Assembly: GCA_017560825.1 (NCBI GenBank) | Contig: JAFZED010000068.1 | Span: 1-64,000, forward strand | Direction of reading: 5' to 3' | From: Bacteroidales bacterium | GTDB lineage: Bacteria > Bacteroidota > Bacteroidia > Bacteroidales > UBA932 | DNA: 64,000 nt | In this document: positions 33,883-45,219 of the stretch, in pieces | Layout: each line of letters opens with the position of its first letter | Position numbering within the stretch: position 1 is the first letter of the stretch | Made by a program: the position numbers and the translations under genes | Notes under the pieces: generated by a model | The model's database searches: none | What the model was told of the DNA's origin: nothing | Seen by the model: only the letters and a program-made list of their open reading frames with translations

Positions 33883-36800
33883 TTATTTTGTGACTATGGC
33901 AATACCTGAAGCGGAATATGCATAGATTCCATTGTCGTACATCGCCTCGCATTTCACTGCCGGGAGTGTGAACGAGCCTTCATACACAGCATTCAACCTT
34001 GTCTTGAAGGTCTTTCTCTGACCCTTAGGCAGGTCGAAATAGAAGACACTTCTGTCATCTCTGATGTCATTATAGGTGAACGTGCTGTTCTCATCTGCAG
34101 AAGACTGTCCGTAGAGTCTTTCGTTGAAGATCTCCCAACCGGAAGGCAGGCTTATGGTAAGAGCCAGATCCCTGTAATTTTCTGTCTGACTGGTGTTTGC
34201 AACCGTCACTTCAGCTATGAATTCAGTGCCCTGCTTGAGCGTCGCTGGATTGATGGTTTCTCCTGAAAGGTCTGTGTATACCACCTGCATAAGCAGCCCT
34301 GAAGCTTCCGCAGGGAGGCTGATGCCGTATTCCAGCCTGCTGTAAGTAGTCACGCTGGCATAGACAGGTTCGTCTGTGGTGTTCCTTATTTCTGCTCTTC
34401 CGTAATCAGCTTCCAGACTGCAGGTATATAACGATTTTGCAGTTTTTCCGGAAGTCGTGGTTTCCTGGCTTATCTCCACCTGGAGGCCCTCATCGCTGAT
34501 TGTCTGCGAGAGTCTGTCCAGCGCAACGGAAGCAAATGCCGTAGTCTGTGTCGTGTATCCGCAGAAGTCGATCAGCTCTGCCACCTGGCCGGCCACATCG
34601 AGGGCCTTTGCTGTCTCACCTGCAAGCACATATGCCTCAAGGGCAAGGGCCTTGTCTCTCGGTATGCTTCCGAAGGTCCTGTCATTCTCCGGATAACTTG
34701 AGATGTCAGTGGATACATCGGTCATCATTTCTTTTGCGATACTCTTCTTCCCGCTCAGGGCATATGCAGATGCAAGCATCCACTTCGCCTGCTCTGACAG
34801 ATTGGCTGACTCCTTCAATCTGTTCATTGCACCGATCTCAGGAGAGCCGGCGAGAGCCAGAACATACAGGCTGTATGCCTGCTGCAGGTCATTAAGGTCG
34901 GCAAGTCCGGAGTGTCTGTACTCTTTCACAAGTTTCTTCTGCCATTTCTTCCAGCTCTCGGTCACACTCTTGCTCACGGCAAAGCCTTTTGTGGCGGCAT
35001 CAGTCATAAAATGTCCGGCCATAGTACTTGCCCATCTGTCGGTCTGTTTCACTGAAGGCCAGTAGCAGAATCCTCCGTCAGGAAGTTGTCTTGAGTACAG
35101 CAGCTGGAGAAGGTCGCTGACAGATTCCGAAGCCGATTGTCTGTTGCCGTCATCGAGCATATCCATAATGTGCACAAGGCTGAGGCCTCTTGCCGAAATC
35201 TGTTCGGTGCAATAGTGGCTGTAGTCGGAGACATATGTGAACAAGGCGTTGAAGTCAATTGACGGGAATCCTGCAATTTCGAGCTTAGCCCATTCACATT
35301 CAGATATACTGTCGTCGTTCCATTCGAATGTGACAGCTTCTCCAGCATTTATCATCCTTCTTTCCCTGGAGAGTCTTCCCGGATTTGGATTTCTCACAGG
35401 CAAGGTCACAGTCTCTGAAGCTGTGAAGCCGTTACCCTCGGCCTTGACGGTGATGACGGCAGGTCCTTCTGAAGTGCCTCGGATGGTGAAGCCGGTCATC
35501 TGGTTGCCGGTCTTTGCAAAAGTAAGGCTTGACGAGGCCGCTGAAACCACCTGTGCGGCTCCTGAAACGCTGATTTCAGTCTTTATATTCCTTACTCCAT
35601 CTTCCATTGCGAACACATTTACAGGGACCGACACGGTCTCTCCTGTACCGAGCACTCGCGGAAGCGTCGTGAGGACCATCAGAGGAGAACGCACTGGAAC
35701 TGTCTTCTCTGCATTGCCGTATGCTCCCTCGTGGCCGGCTACCACCATCACTCTTACCGAGCCGACATACATCGGGAGGCATATTTCGTGAGTGTCAGTG
35801 CCCTTGCAGGTGAACGGACCGATGAATTTGACCACAGGGTTGAATCTGTTGTCCCTCTTGCTGCCCTTGTTGACGAACTCGTCACCTCCGACGCTGAACA
35901 TCGGTGACAGGCGTCCTCCAGTTGCTCCAGTGACTTCATCATAAAGGTCCCAGGTCTTTACTCCGAGTGCTTCCTTTGCGTACATCGTCGCCCACGGATC
36001 AGGAGTCTTGAATCCGGTTATGTCCAGAAGACCCTCGTCTACTATGGCCAGGGTGTATGTCATAGGGCGTCCGTCCTTTTCCTTGATCTTGATTTTGAAA
36101 GGCTCCTGTGGTCTGAGAACGTCCGGCATAGTGATGACCGGATGAAGGACTGAAGCCTTGTTGCTTACAGTCACAGGCTGCACTCCGTACATTCTGACGG
36201 GCTGTCCTTCTGCAGTCTGCTTGTGGGGCTGGAGAAGGGTGATGTGGATGTAGAAGTTCGGTGCCATATCCTCTGTCACGCGGAACTTGTACTGTGTTTC
36301 ACCGTTCTCACTGGTCTCCACCCACTTCTGTGACACAATCTCTCTTCCCGTCTCTATGCTGACAAGCGCCTTGCCGTTTCGCGCTGCAGGAACAAACACT
36401 GTCACTTCTTCGCCGATTTCGTATTCGTTTTTGTCGGTCGAGAAGGTCAGCATCGTGTGCGCATCAGGATCCGCCCTGTTCGCCCTGCCTCTCCATAAAG
36501 GCCAGTCGGCAGTGAACAATGACCCGCAGGAGTGTCCGCTGTCAAGGTCTTTTACATATATATAGAACCTGCCCCAGTCCGGATACTCAAGTCTGAAATT
36601 GACATCGTAGTCGCTTTCTCCCGACTTGAATGAGCCGATGGACCAGGTCTCGGCATTGCTGCTGCTTATATATGAGTCGAGGGCTTCGGCGTCGTTCTCC
36701 CACCACCAGTCCCATCCTATCCGGTAGATCCTGTACTCTATACGGTGGCCGCTTACTCGCCTGCCGTCTGTGTCTACGACTGCTATGCTGAACTTATGGT

Positions 36801-39378
36801 CGGTGTCTGTCTCGTAATAACTGTCAGTCTGAGGCATCTTGAGTCCGACATATGCCTTGAATGGGGAGTAAGGCGTAGACTGTACGATGATGCTCTCGTC
36901 TCCTCCCGGCTCGGTCACCTTTGTCAATATTTCGGCCCTGAGCATACCAGGAGCCTCCTTTGCCGGTGGCATAGACACTGTCGTTGAGGTCTTTCCTTCG
37001 GAGTCGAGGGTGGTTTCAAAAAGCTTTACGGCTGTTGAACTTATTTTCTTGTAAGGGTTGGTGAAGTCATATCCTTCATATCCCTTGAATGTACTTCCTC
37101 CAGGCCTCAGCGTCATTTCCGCAGAGACTTTCAGTCCTGCCGCTGCCGGCCCTGTCAGCCACGAAGAAGTCACCTGGAATGTCGCTTTCTTCCAGCTTGT
37201 CAATATATCATTATTAACCTCAAGGTCTATCTTCAGCCTGTTGGGCTTGATTGTCTCGACTGGGATTGACTTGTGGAATGTGGCTCCTCCTATCTTGAAG
37301 TAGGCGTTCCAGGTTCCGGTAGGATCGTCATCCCTGGTAGGTACATCAAAGGTGTAGAATCCGTCTGTTGCTTTTGCGCATATGAGTTTGCTGTGAAACT
37401 GTCCCTGAGGGGTGTAGAGCTCGAGTGAGGCCGGATGAGAGTCAGGAATCCTGTTTTTGAAGTCGTTGACTATCAGGCTCAGATGAAGTGTGTCTCCCGG
37501 ACGCCAGACTCCGCGCTCACCGTAGGCAAATCCTTTCATTCCGTTCTCCAGTTCCTTTCCTCCTGTGTCGAACCTGCTCAGGGAGTTTTCCGTTCCGTCG
37601 GTGACTTTCAGATAGGATTTTGTGTCTCCCTGACTTGCGGTAACAACGAACGGTCTGCCTTTCAGTTCCACTCTTGCAGAACCCTCCTTGTCAGTCTTTG
37701 CCGCACCGATCTCGCGGAGCTGGAAGTCATATGCCTTGACCTCAGCGCCAGATACGGGTGATGTGGTGAGTATGTCATTGATGTTTACCTGAATGTGTCC
37801 GGTGCCTGCCGACTTGACGATTATCCCCAGGTTTGTAGCAAGGAGATTGCATTCAGGGAAACGGGAAGCAATCATATAGTATGAAGGAGTTCCGGGGTCA
37901 TCCCTGTCGCTCCATCTGTAGGTGCTCCAATCATAGAAGTCCTCATAATAATAGGCGTATGGGGAATCCCATACCTCCATTTCCTCCTGTGTGACTTGGC
38001 CGCTCTTGATACTGACAAGGCCGTCAGCCGCTTCTATGCCTTGCCTGCCATAAAGAGAATAGTCCTGCTTGAAAGAAAGTCTTATCCTGTACAATGCTCC
38101 GGGTTCCTGTCTGATAATTCCCCCGAGATCTATTGAGAAATCATTCCATTCCTTTAGATCCAGGTCCCTGTCTGCATCCAGCCTGATAGTCTGTCTGTGC
38201 TCCAGCCTTCCGCTGCGCCTGAGCTGTTCGCCTCCTTCAAGTCCGTTGTCCTGGAGGAACATAAGCATATTGTCCTCATATATCTTTATTATGCTGAGGT
38301 CTACCGCTGAGAGGTTAACGGCCTTGAACGGTATTACAAGCGAGCCGGCGTCGGGAAGTATGCTTCCTTTCAGAGGAAGCCTCACTTCCGGCTTTGGCTC
38401 GCCGCAGACTATGGTCTGGGTGTAGTCCTGAGCAAGTCTCTTGGATTTGTAGCTTTTAATTGCGTCATACACAGTCACATCAAGGTCCTGGCCTGGAGCC
38501 TTGTCTATGTACACTCTTGCCACATTGCCTTTTATGTCCACGATGTTTCTTGGATTGTAACTGCCTGCCTGGAAGAGGCCCGTGTAGTCGGACATTCTGG
38601 CAAGAGGCTCGGAGAAGTAGATGTCTATGTAAGGATTCTCCCCGTCTGCGAAAATGACTTTCATAACCTTGAAGTCTCCGATCCCCGGTACGGTGACAGC
38701 CTCTTTCACATTTGCTTCAAAGCCTGCCTTGCGACCGTCAAAAGTTATCTCAAGCCTCTGTTCCTCATCCTTTATGTCGATCCCAGGTACAGTGAAGCCA
38801 TAGACAGAACCATCTCCGGCTGTCTCCATATTGATTTCTGCGGCGCGTCCAGAGAGCTCAGCCTTCAGACACTCCTTCACCTTTTCGGCTGGCAGGGATG
38901 TGCTCAGCGACAGGGTTCCGCTTACACTGGCAGTTTCCGGATCCTCCAGCGTCATACGCGCTCCTTCGAGTGAGACAGCGGCCTCCTCCGGTGCGGTCGT
39001 GAATGAAAAGTCGAATTTCTTCATCTCAGAGTCTTCGATCTCAAAGAGTTTCCCGAGGGCGAGAGTGCCTTTGTACTCTTTCCCCGGCTTTAATTCTCCT
39101 TCTTCCGGAATGAATTCCAGACCAGATGGCGAAATCCACCTTGTGTGTCCCTTCAATGATGGTGAAAACGAAAGCAGTCCTTCCTCCGTCCTGTTCTGAG
39201 GCGAAGCCTGCAGCTCGATGCGTATGGTGGAAGAAGTCGCAACGATATCTCCTGTATATGCCTTTATATATGTGGCAAAATCTGCAGATGGATTTATGCC
39301 GGAATCATTATGGCTGCCGCAGGCTGCTGAAAGAGCGAGAATCAGCGCGGCGGAAAACATTCTGAAGAACCTTTTCAT
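33883..39378 (-). CDS. bacterial alpha-2-macroglobulin lipoprotein
   Basis: 1831 residues; lipobox LSAAC (Cys20). N-terminal macroglobulin-type beta domains (~40-900), bait region in the middle, then the ANA/thioester part: CTEQ at residues 1390-1393 is the C-x-E-Q motif that forms the internal thioester and traps attacking proteases covalently; the alpha-helical toroid follows (LLYSRQLPDGGFCYWP), then a final receptor-type beta domain. The first domains contain repeated YRIRLSFKQDYS-type strands. It sits in the periplasm or on the membrane and is cotranscribed with pbpC. Confidence 0.9.
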   Translation of the reverse strand: MKRFFRMFSAALILALSAACGSHNDSGINPSADFATYIKAYTGDIVATSSTIRIELQASPQNRTEEGLLSFSPSLKGHTRWISPSGLEFIPEEGELKPGKEYKGTLALGKLFEIEDSEMKKFDFSFTTAPEEAAVSLEGARMTLEDPETASVSGTLSLSTSLPAEKVKECLKAELSGRAAEINMETAGDGSVYGFTVPGIDIKDEEQRLEITFDGRKAGFEANVKEAVTVPGIGDFKVMKVIFADGENPYIDIYFSEPLARMSDYTGLFQAGSYNPRNIVDIKGNVARVYIDKAPGQDLDVTVYDAIKSYKSKRLAQDYTQTIVCGEPKPEVRLPLKGSILPDAGSLVIPFKAVNLSAVDLSIIKIYEDNMLMFLQDNGLEGGEQLRRSGRLEHRQTIRLDADRDLDLKEWNDFSIDLGGIIRQEPGALYRIRLSFKQDYSLYGRQGIEAADGLVSIKSGQVTQEEMEVWDSPYAYYYEDFYDWSTYRWSDRDDPGTPSYYMIASRFPECNLLATNLGIIVKSAGTGHIQVNINDILTTSPVSGAEVKAYDFQLREIGAAKTDKEGSARVELKGRPFVVTASQGDTKSYLKVTDGTENSLSRFDTGGKELENGMKGFAYGERGVWRPGDTLHLSLIVNDFKNRIPDSHPASLELYTPQGQFHSKLICAKATDGFYTFDVPTRDDDPTGTWNAYFKIGGATFHKSIPVETIKPNRLKIDLEVNNDILTSWKKATFQVTSSWLTGPAAAGLKVSAEMTLRPGGSTFKGYEGYDFTNPYKKISSTAVKLFETTLDSEGKTSTTVSMPPAKEAPGMLRAEILTKVTEPGGDESIIVQSTPYSPFKAYVGLKMPQTDSYYETDTDHKFSIAVVDTDGRRVSGHRIEYRIYRIGWDWWWENDAEALDSYISSSNAETWSIGSFKSGESDYDVNFRLEYPDWGRFYIYVKDLDSGHSCGSLFTADWPLWRGRANRADPDAHTMLTFSTDKNEYEIGEEVTVFVPAARNGKALVSIETGREIVSQKWVETSENGETQYKFRVTEDMAPNFYIHITLLQPHKQTAEGQPVRMYGVQPVTVSNKASVLHPVITMPDVLRPQEPFKIKIKEKDGRPMTYTLAIVDEGLLDITGFKTPDPWATMYAKEALGVKTWDLYDEVTGATGGRLSPMFSVGGDEFVNKGSKRDNRFNPVVKFIGPFTCKGTDTHEICLPMYVGSVRVMVVAGHEGAYGNAEKTVPVRSPLMVLTTLPRVLGTGETVSVPVNVFAMEDGVRNIKTEISVSGAAQVVSAASSSLTFAKTGNQMTGFTIRGTSEGPAVITVKAEGNGFTASETVTLPVRNPNPGRLSRERRMINAGEAVTFEWNDDSISECEWAKLEIAGFPSIDFNALFTYVSDYSHYCTEQISARGLSLVHIMDMLDDGNRQSASESVSDLLQLLYSRQLPDGGFCYWPSVKQTDRWASTMAGHFMTDAATKGFAVSKSVTESWKKWQKKLVKEYRHSGLADLNDLQQAYSLYVLALAGSPEIGAMNRLKESANLSEQAKWMLASAYALSGKKSIAKEMMTDVSTDISSYPENDRTFGSIPRDKALALEAYVLAGETAKALDVAGQVAELIDFCGYTTQTTAFASVALDRLSQTISDEGLQVEISQETTTSGKTAKSLYTCSLEADYGRAEIRNTTDEPVYASVTTYSRLEYGISLPAEASGLLMQVVYTDLSGETINPATLKQGTEFIAEVTVANTSQTENYRDLALTISLPSGWEIFNERLYGQSSADENSTFTYNDIRDDRSVFYFDLPKGQRKTFKTRLNAVYEGSFTLPAVKCEAMYDNGIYAYSASGIAIVTK

Positions 39379-39440
39379 AAGAATTCAGATTAACCGTTTA
39401 TAGCTTCCAAATATAATAAATCCGGACGTAATATGAAAAT

Positions 39441-39463
39441 CTGACAAATTGTCAGTATTTTTG
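39441..39463 (+). promoter_or_regulatory. groESL promoter with palindromic operator
   Basis: CTGACAAATTGTCAG (39441-39455) is a perfect palindrome with one central base, abutting TATTTTTG (39456-39463), a -7 box. A repressor or activator there would contact RNA polymerase. TGGCAC at 39467-39472 followed by TTGT could be a weak sigma-54 site. No CIRCE element is present. Confidence 0.5.
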
Positions 39464-39544
39464 TGCTGGCACTTCTTTTGTCGAAGGATGCCTGCCGCCC
39501 GTGACAGGGTGGTGTAGCGTGAATAATTAATAATAACATATCTT

Positions 39545-41444
<1,900 letters not shown>

Positions 41445-41467
41445 TCAATACGCATATGAACTTTGAT

Positions 41468-41501
41468 GAGGGTGACTAATAAGTGTTAGTCATCCTCTTT
41501 T
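41468..41501 (+). terminator. terminator of groESL
   Basis: 12-bp stem with one G-U (41468-41479 with 41486-41497) and TTTT. The arm GAGGGTGACTAA recurs inverted at 42323-42334. Confidence 0.75.
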
Positions 41502-41520
41502 CATATATAGTTACAGGTAG

Positions 41521-41659
41521 GAGCGGAGATAGGGTAAGTTTAGCCCGGTTCCGTCGGAACAAGTTCCGACTCCATCCCTCCCACCGCTATCGCGGCGGGT
41601 CCCTCCCTCTAACGAGGCCGAGGGTGGCCACGCCGGCCAAACTTACCCTATCTCCGCTC
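41521..41659. repeat. palindromic element, copy 2
   Basis: Perfect 21-bp arms (41521-41541 with 41639-41659) around a GC-rich core with CCCTCCCAC (41576-41584), CGGGTCCCTCCC and an inner hairpin (41553-41560 with 41563-41570). Related in core to the hutI element, but with entirely different arms. Its right arm touches the stop codon of the transposase remnant. Confidence 0.7.
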
Positions 41660-42031
41660 TACAACTGCATTACATATCTGTTAGAGATCATCTTTCTGAT
41701 ATTATGTGCCACAGCTATAGTGGCGAACTCTGCTTTCACAAGTCGCTTTCCTCTGTAATGGAACCTTTTGAAGTTGTTGGCATCCTTGATTTGTCCAAAG
41801 ACTGCTTCTGGTTCAATAGGTCTTTTACTTCTATGCTTTAACCCCTCTTCGCTCGTAAGAAGTACTTTAGCCATTGCACGAAGTTCATTATTCCTGTGAT
41901 TGACCTCAATTGTCCTTCTGTCAGCCTTGCCTTTATAGTACATACCCCTTAGAGGACAGCGAGAGCAGTCTTTTGCACGATATACACTCTTGGTAGATTC
42001 ATATCCCAGATCAGATGCTACTATTAGTGTA
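41659..42031 (-). pseudogene. 5'-truncated IS1182-like transposase
   Basis: About 120 codons of open frame on the minus strand with no start codon at the 5' end; an ATG at 41943 is internal. The residues before it (YESTKSVYRAKDCSRCPLRG) and after it (YYKGKADRRTIEVNHR, the acidic EPEAVFGQIKDANNF with the last catalytic Glu, FHYRGKRLVKAEF, AHNIRKM) are those of the C-terminal third of a DDE transposase of the IS1182 type. The 5' side stops just before the palindromic element at 42046 and the 3' end at the edge of the one at 41521. No terminal inverted repeats or target duplication seen. Not functional. Confidence 0.75.
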
Positions 42032-42045
42032 TTATATTTTCAGGA

Positions 42046-42273
42046 GGGAGGATGGTAGTGATTGCGGAGACGTGTCCACCCCCGGACACGGGCAGGGTCG
42101 TGAGTGCCTTTAGAGAAAGTCCAGTGGACTTTCGTGCACGAACAGCAGGGCTTTAGCCCGCCGGACAGGGGCCCGCAAGATACGAGTTCCGCGATAGCGG
42201 GACGAAGTAGATTGTGGGAGGGGCCGGAGTGAGCGAAGCGAACGGAGTTCTCCGCAATCACTATCATCTTCCC
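42046..42273. repeat. palindromic element, copy 3 (long form)
   Basis: 25-base arms with two wobble mismatches (42046-42070 with 42249-42273). The interior is almost all small hairpins (42071-42077 with 42084-42090, 42115-42123 with 42125-42133, and others). It shares GTGGGAGGG (42214-42222) and CCGCGATAGC (42189-42198) with copies 1 and 2. Confidence 0.7.
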
Positions 42274-42296
42274 GGTTAAATATATAAATGAAAAAA

Positions 42297-42334
42297 GAGT
42301 GACTAATCAGTCATAAGACTTTTTAGTCACCCTC
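42297..42334. terminator. hairpin between the scar region and rpsT
   Basis: 8-bp stem (42299-42306 with 42323-42330). The right side carries the GAGGGTGACTAA arm of the groESL terminator, inverted. It may be a relict terminator copy. Confidence 0.4.
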
Positions 42335-42359
42335 GTTTTTATATGCAGTACAACAAAAA

Positions 42360-42390
42360 AGAACCGGTCAGATGACCAGTTCTTTTTTTA
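42360..42390 (-). terminator. terminator of rpsT
   Basis: 10-bp stem with one G-U (42361-42370 with 42373-42382) with A/T runs on both sides; it works on either strand. Confidence 0.65.
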
Positions 42391-42422
42391 GCTATTGGAA
42401 AACCTTAGAAAGGTAAGATTCC

Positions 42423-42677
42423 TTATGAAAGTTTGTTGATGTAAACTGCGATACCGCTCTTGAGGTTTGCAGCTTTGTTCTTGTGGATTACGCCGATCTT
42501 AGCGAGCTTGTCAATCATTGCGTAAACCTTAGGAGCGTTAGCCTCTGCTGCTGCCTTGTCTGATGTCTTTCTGATCGCGCGGATCGCGTTTCTTGTAGTC
42601 TTTGCATAATACTTGTTATGCAACCTGCGCCTCTCGCTCTGGCGATAGCGCTTGTCTGCTGATGCGTGGTTTGCCAT
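42423..42677 (-). CDS. rpsT: 30S ribosomal protein S20
   Basis: 84 residues, basic and helical, normal size for S20: [20 protein letters not shown], then [20 protein letters not shown] and a C-terminal [19 protein letters not shown]. Binds 16S rRNA early in 30S assembly. tRNA-Glu lies just upstream on the same strand, so both may be cotranscribed. Confidence 0.96.
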   Translation of the reverse strand: MANHASADKRYRQSERRRLHNKYYAKTTRNAIRAIRKTSDKAAAEANAPKVYAMIDKLAKIGVIHKNKAANLKSGIAVYINKLS

Positions 42678-42698
42678 TATTTTTATTTTTTATATTTT

Positions 42699-42773
42699 TG
42701 GTAGTCGGTAGGGGAATCGAACCCCTCTTGCGAGAATGAAAATCTCGAGTCCTAACCGATAGACGAACCGACC
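42699..42773 (-). tRNA. tRNA-Glu (anticodon TTC)
   Basis: Folds as a cloverleaf: acceptor 5' GGTCGGT with 3' ACCGACT (one G-U), discriminator A, encoded CCA. Anticodon stem CGAGA/TCTCG with loop TTTTCAT, hence anticodon TTC (complement of 42738-42740). T-arm GAGGGGTTCGATTCCCCT. Confidence 0.96.
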
Positions 42774-42839
42774 GAACAAGCCATTTTTTACAAATGGGAG
42801 TGCAAAGGTATAAATTATTTCGGAATCACCAAAATATTT

Positions 42840-43865
42840 TTATTCTTTTCCCTCATTATTTTTTGGCTGTGCCCATTCGAACGAGTACAGAACTGACTCT
42901 ACTTGCCTGAGATAGTGTCTCTTATCGTATTTTGGAGCATATACGAATGCAAGCAGTACGATGATGTCCTGACCGTCCTCGCTGTAGAATGCGTGTGCCA
43001 CAAACGGGCCTCCCATATAATCGTTGTGAACATCCCAAAGACCTCTGATCTCTGCAAAGGCGTGTCCCTTGTAGTTCATATATTTCACTGAAGGCGGGAT
43101 GCTGGCAGCTATGGTCATATATGTGTTTTCGAACATTCCCGGTACGTTCTTCTCGAGCATAGCGTTGATGTTGCTGATAAGGCTCTCGCGGCTCATCATC
43201 TCTTCGCCAGGTACCACAGGGTACTTGAAGCCGAGGATGCTCTGCTGGGTGTACTGAGGCTCGTAGGTAACCCAAGTGAAATCGTTTGTCTTCATCTTGA
43301 GTCTGTAGCCTGACGGATAGTGAGGTGATCCACCGAGGACTTCTGTCACTGCAGGTGCAATCGCAAGTTCTTCATATTTCTTTGCATTGCGGATCACTCT
43401 GTCCCTTTCAGCCTGCTCGAGGGTGGTGATGATCTTCTGACTGTTCTCCTTGATTACCTCCACTGCTGTCTCGCTGTCAGGAGCGTTGATGCCGATCACG
43501 CACTGAGGTGCAGCCCATACATTCTGTCTGAGGGTTACGCCCGGTTCAGTCACACTGCTGCTGATGTTGACTATGATGATGTTCCTGTGGAGCTGGAACA
43601 TATTGTTGAAGCCGTTAGGAATTACGTCCACAAGAGTGTAAAGAGGCTCAGGCTGTGGCAGGTAAGGGCAGTCGGCTGCAAGGGTGTCGCGCAGAGTTAT
43701 ACCCACGGCGCCTTCCCAGGCGTTCTTGTCGATTACGACAATCACTTCGCCGGCCTTTCCGCTGATGTTAGGAAGAAGAGCCTTCCTTCTTTTCTCCTCA
43801 CTGCAGGAAGCAATGGTAAGGACTGCCGCTGCAGCCAGTACCAGATAGGTCAAAAAACGTTTCAT
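42840..43865 (-). CDS. DUF4837 family lipoprotein
   Basis: 341 residues; lipobox TIASC (Cys21). Matches the Bacteroidetes family DUF4837: SGKAGEVIVVIDKNAWEG, RNIIIVNISSS, TLRQNVWAAPQCVIGINAP and GLWDVHNDYMGGPFVAHAF. Function unknown; the family is typically found beside rseP as here, 10 bases downstream of it, which hints at a part in envelope stress or protein quality control. It is the last gene of the four-gene operon M23-dxr-rseP-DUF4837. Confidence 0.85.
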   Translation of the reverse strand: MKRFLTYLVLAAAAVLTIASCSEEKRRKALLPNISGKAGEVIVVIDKNAWEGAVGITLRDTLAADCPYLPQPEPLYTLVDVIPNGFNNMFQLHRNIIIVNISSSVTEPGVTLRQNVWAAPQCVIGINAPDSETAVEVIKENSQKIITTLEQAERDRVIRNAKKYEELAIAPAVTEVLGGSPHYPSGYRLKMKTNDFTWVTYEPQYTQQSILGFKYPVVPGEEMMSRESLISNINAMLEKNVPGMFENTYMTIAASIPPSVKYMNYKGHAFAEIRGLWDVHNDYMGGPFVAHAFYSEDGQDIIVLLAFVYAPKYDKRHYLRQVESVLYSFEWAQPKNNEGKE

Positions 43866-43875
43866 ATGATCAATT

Positions 43876-45204
43876 TTATCTGAATAATCTTATAATGTCA
43901 TTTCCAAAGGCGAGTGTCATCAGGGCAAACAGCAGAAGCAGGCCTATCATCTGGGCTACATAGAGGAAGGCGTCGCTCGGTTTCCTGCCTGTGATCATCT
44001 CGTAAAGGGTGAATACTATGTGTCCTCCGTCAAGTGCGGGGATTGGAAGCAGGTTCATCACTCCCAGCATTATGGAAAGAAGGGCGAGTATGTTCAGGAA
44101 GTTGTGCCAGTCCCAGCTCTTTGGGAACACCTGTCCCAATGCGATGAAGCTGCCGACTGACTTGTAGGCCTCTGTACTTGGAGTGGCTACGAGCTTCAGG
44201 TCCTTGAGATACCCTCCTGTAGTGGAGAATGTCTTTCTGAATCCGGCAGGGATGGCTGAGAGAACCGTGTATCTCTTGCTCTGCACATCCAGGGGCAGAA
44301 GGTGTACTCCAAGACGGCCTGCAGTGTCTACCGCCATAGTCAGTTCAAGTGTGTCGGTGTCCCTTATTATTGTGACCGGAATCTCTTCTCCCTTGTGTGC
44401 TTCCAGTACTTCCCAGGCGTCCTGAACGAACTTTGTCTGCTCGCCGCAGATGGCGCAGACCCTGTCTCCGCTCTGAAGTCCGACTCCGGAATTAGGCGAA
44501 CCCTCAGCCACTTCCTTTATCCTGAACGGAACCGCTATGTCGAACATTCCTGGAGTGTTCAGGACCTGTCCGATCATATTATGATCTATATATAGGTCTA
44601 CTGTGTCTTCTCCGCGAAGAACTGTCGCCTTCCTTGCTGTCTGTCTGGCAAGGTCAGCCTGAAGCATACCGAAATTTTCAGGGACATAATCGTCGTATCT
44701 GAGGATCTCGTCGCCGTTTCGGAATCCCATTTCGTAGGCGAGTTCGTTGACATATATCTTATTGCCTTTGTTAGGCACATAGCTCTCGCCCCATATTCCA
44801 AGGATCAAAGAATATGTCAGGATGGCCATAACAAAGTTGAAGAGGACTCCGCCTGCCATTACCAGAAGCCTCTGCCAGGCCGGTTTGGTCCTGAACTCCC
44901 ACGGCTGAGGCTCGTTCTTAAGATGCTCGGTGTCCATAGACTCGTCTATCATTCCTGCAATCTTGCAGTAACCTCCGAGCGGGAGCCATCCTATGCCGTA
45001 CTCTGTCTCCCATTCCTTTGCCTTAGGGAAGAGCCTGCTGAACCAGCCGGTCTTTGTGCTGAGCAGCTTAATGTCTCCGAAATCAAAGAAGAGGTAGAAT
45101 TTGTCCACCCTTATGCCGAAGAGTCTGGCAAAAAAGAAGTGGCCGAGCTCGTGGATCAGCACGAGTATTGATATCGCTATAATCAGTTGTAATGTCTGAA
45201 TCAT
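43876..45204 (-). CDS. rseP: site-2 metalloprotease RseP
   Basis: 442 residues. HELGH in the first membrane segment (LVLIHELGHFFFARLFGI) holds the zinc-binding His pair and catalytic Glu; the third ligand is in PIPALDGGHIV near the C-terminus. Two PDZ-like regions lie between (~residues 120-310) on the periplasmic side. It cuts membrane-embedded anti-sigma factors or signal peptides. The start follows the dxr stop by 15 bases; rseP next to dxr is a common order in bacteria. Confidence 0.93.
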   Translation of the reverse strand: MIQTLQLIIAISILVLIHELGHFFFARLFGIRVDKFYLFFDFGDIKLLSTKTGWFSRLFPKAKEWETEYGIGWLPLGGYCKIAGMIDESMDTEHLKNEPQPWEFRTKPAWQRLLVMAGGVLFNFVMAILTYSLILGIWGESYVPNKGNKIYVNELAYEMGFRNGDEILRYDDYVPENFGMLQADLARQTARKATVLRGEDTVDLYIDHNMIGQVLNTPGMFDIAVPFRIKEVAEGSPNSGVGLQSGDRVCAICGEQTKFVQDAWEVLEAHKGEEIPVTIIRDTDTLELTMAVDTAGRLGVHLLPLDVQSKRYTVLSAIPAGFRKTFSTTGGYLKDLKLVATPSTEAYKSVGSFIALGQVFPKSWDWHNFLNILALLSIMLGVMNLLPIPALDGGHIVFTLYEMITGRKPSDAFLYVAQMIGLLLLFALMTLAFGNDIIRLFR

Positions 45205-45219
45205 CTATATTGTTATCTG

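Noticed and set aside
39456..39485. Sigma-54 promoter before groESL
   Set aside because: TGGCAC followed by TTGT misses the -12 GC; a -7 box of the main sigma factor is a better match.
39379..39544. CIRCE/HrcA site
   Set aside because: No TTAGCACTC-N9-GAGTGCTAA pattern present.
41659..41943. Intact 94-residue gene
   Set aside because: The frame continues upstream of the ATG with transposase residues, so it is the tail of a truncated transposase.
41521..42273. CRISPR array
   Set aside because: The repeats are palindromic elements of different lengths, not short direct repeats with regular spacers; none seen elsewhere in the window.
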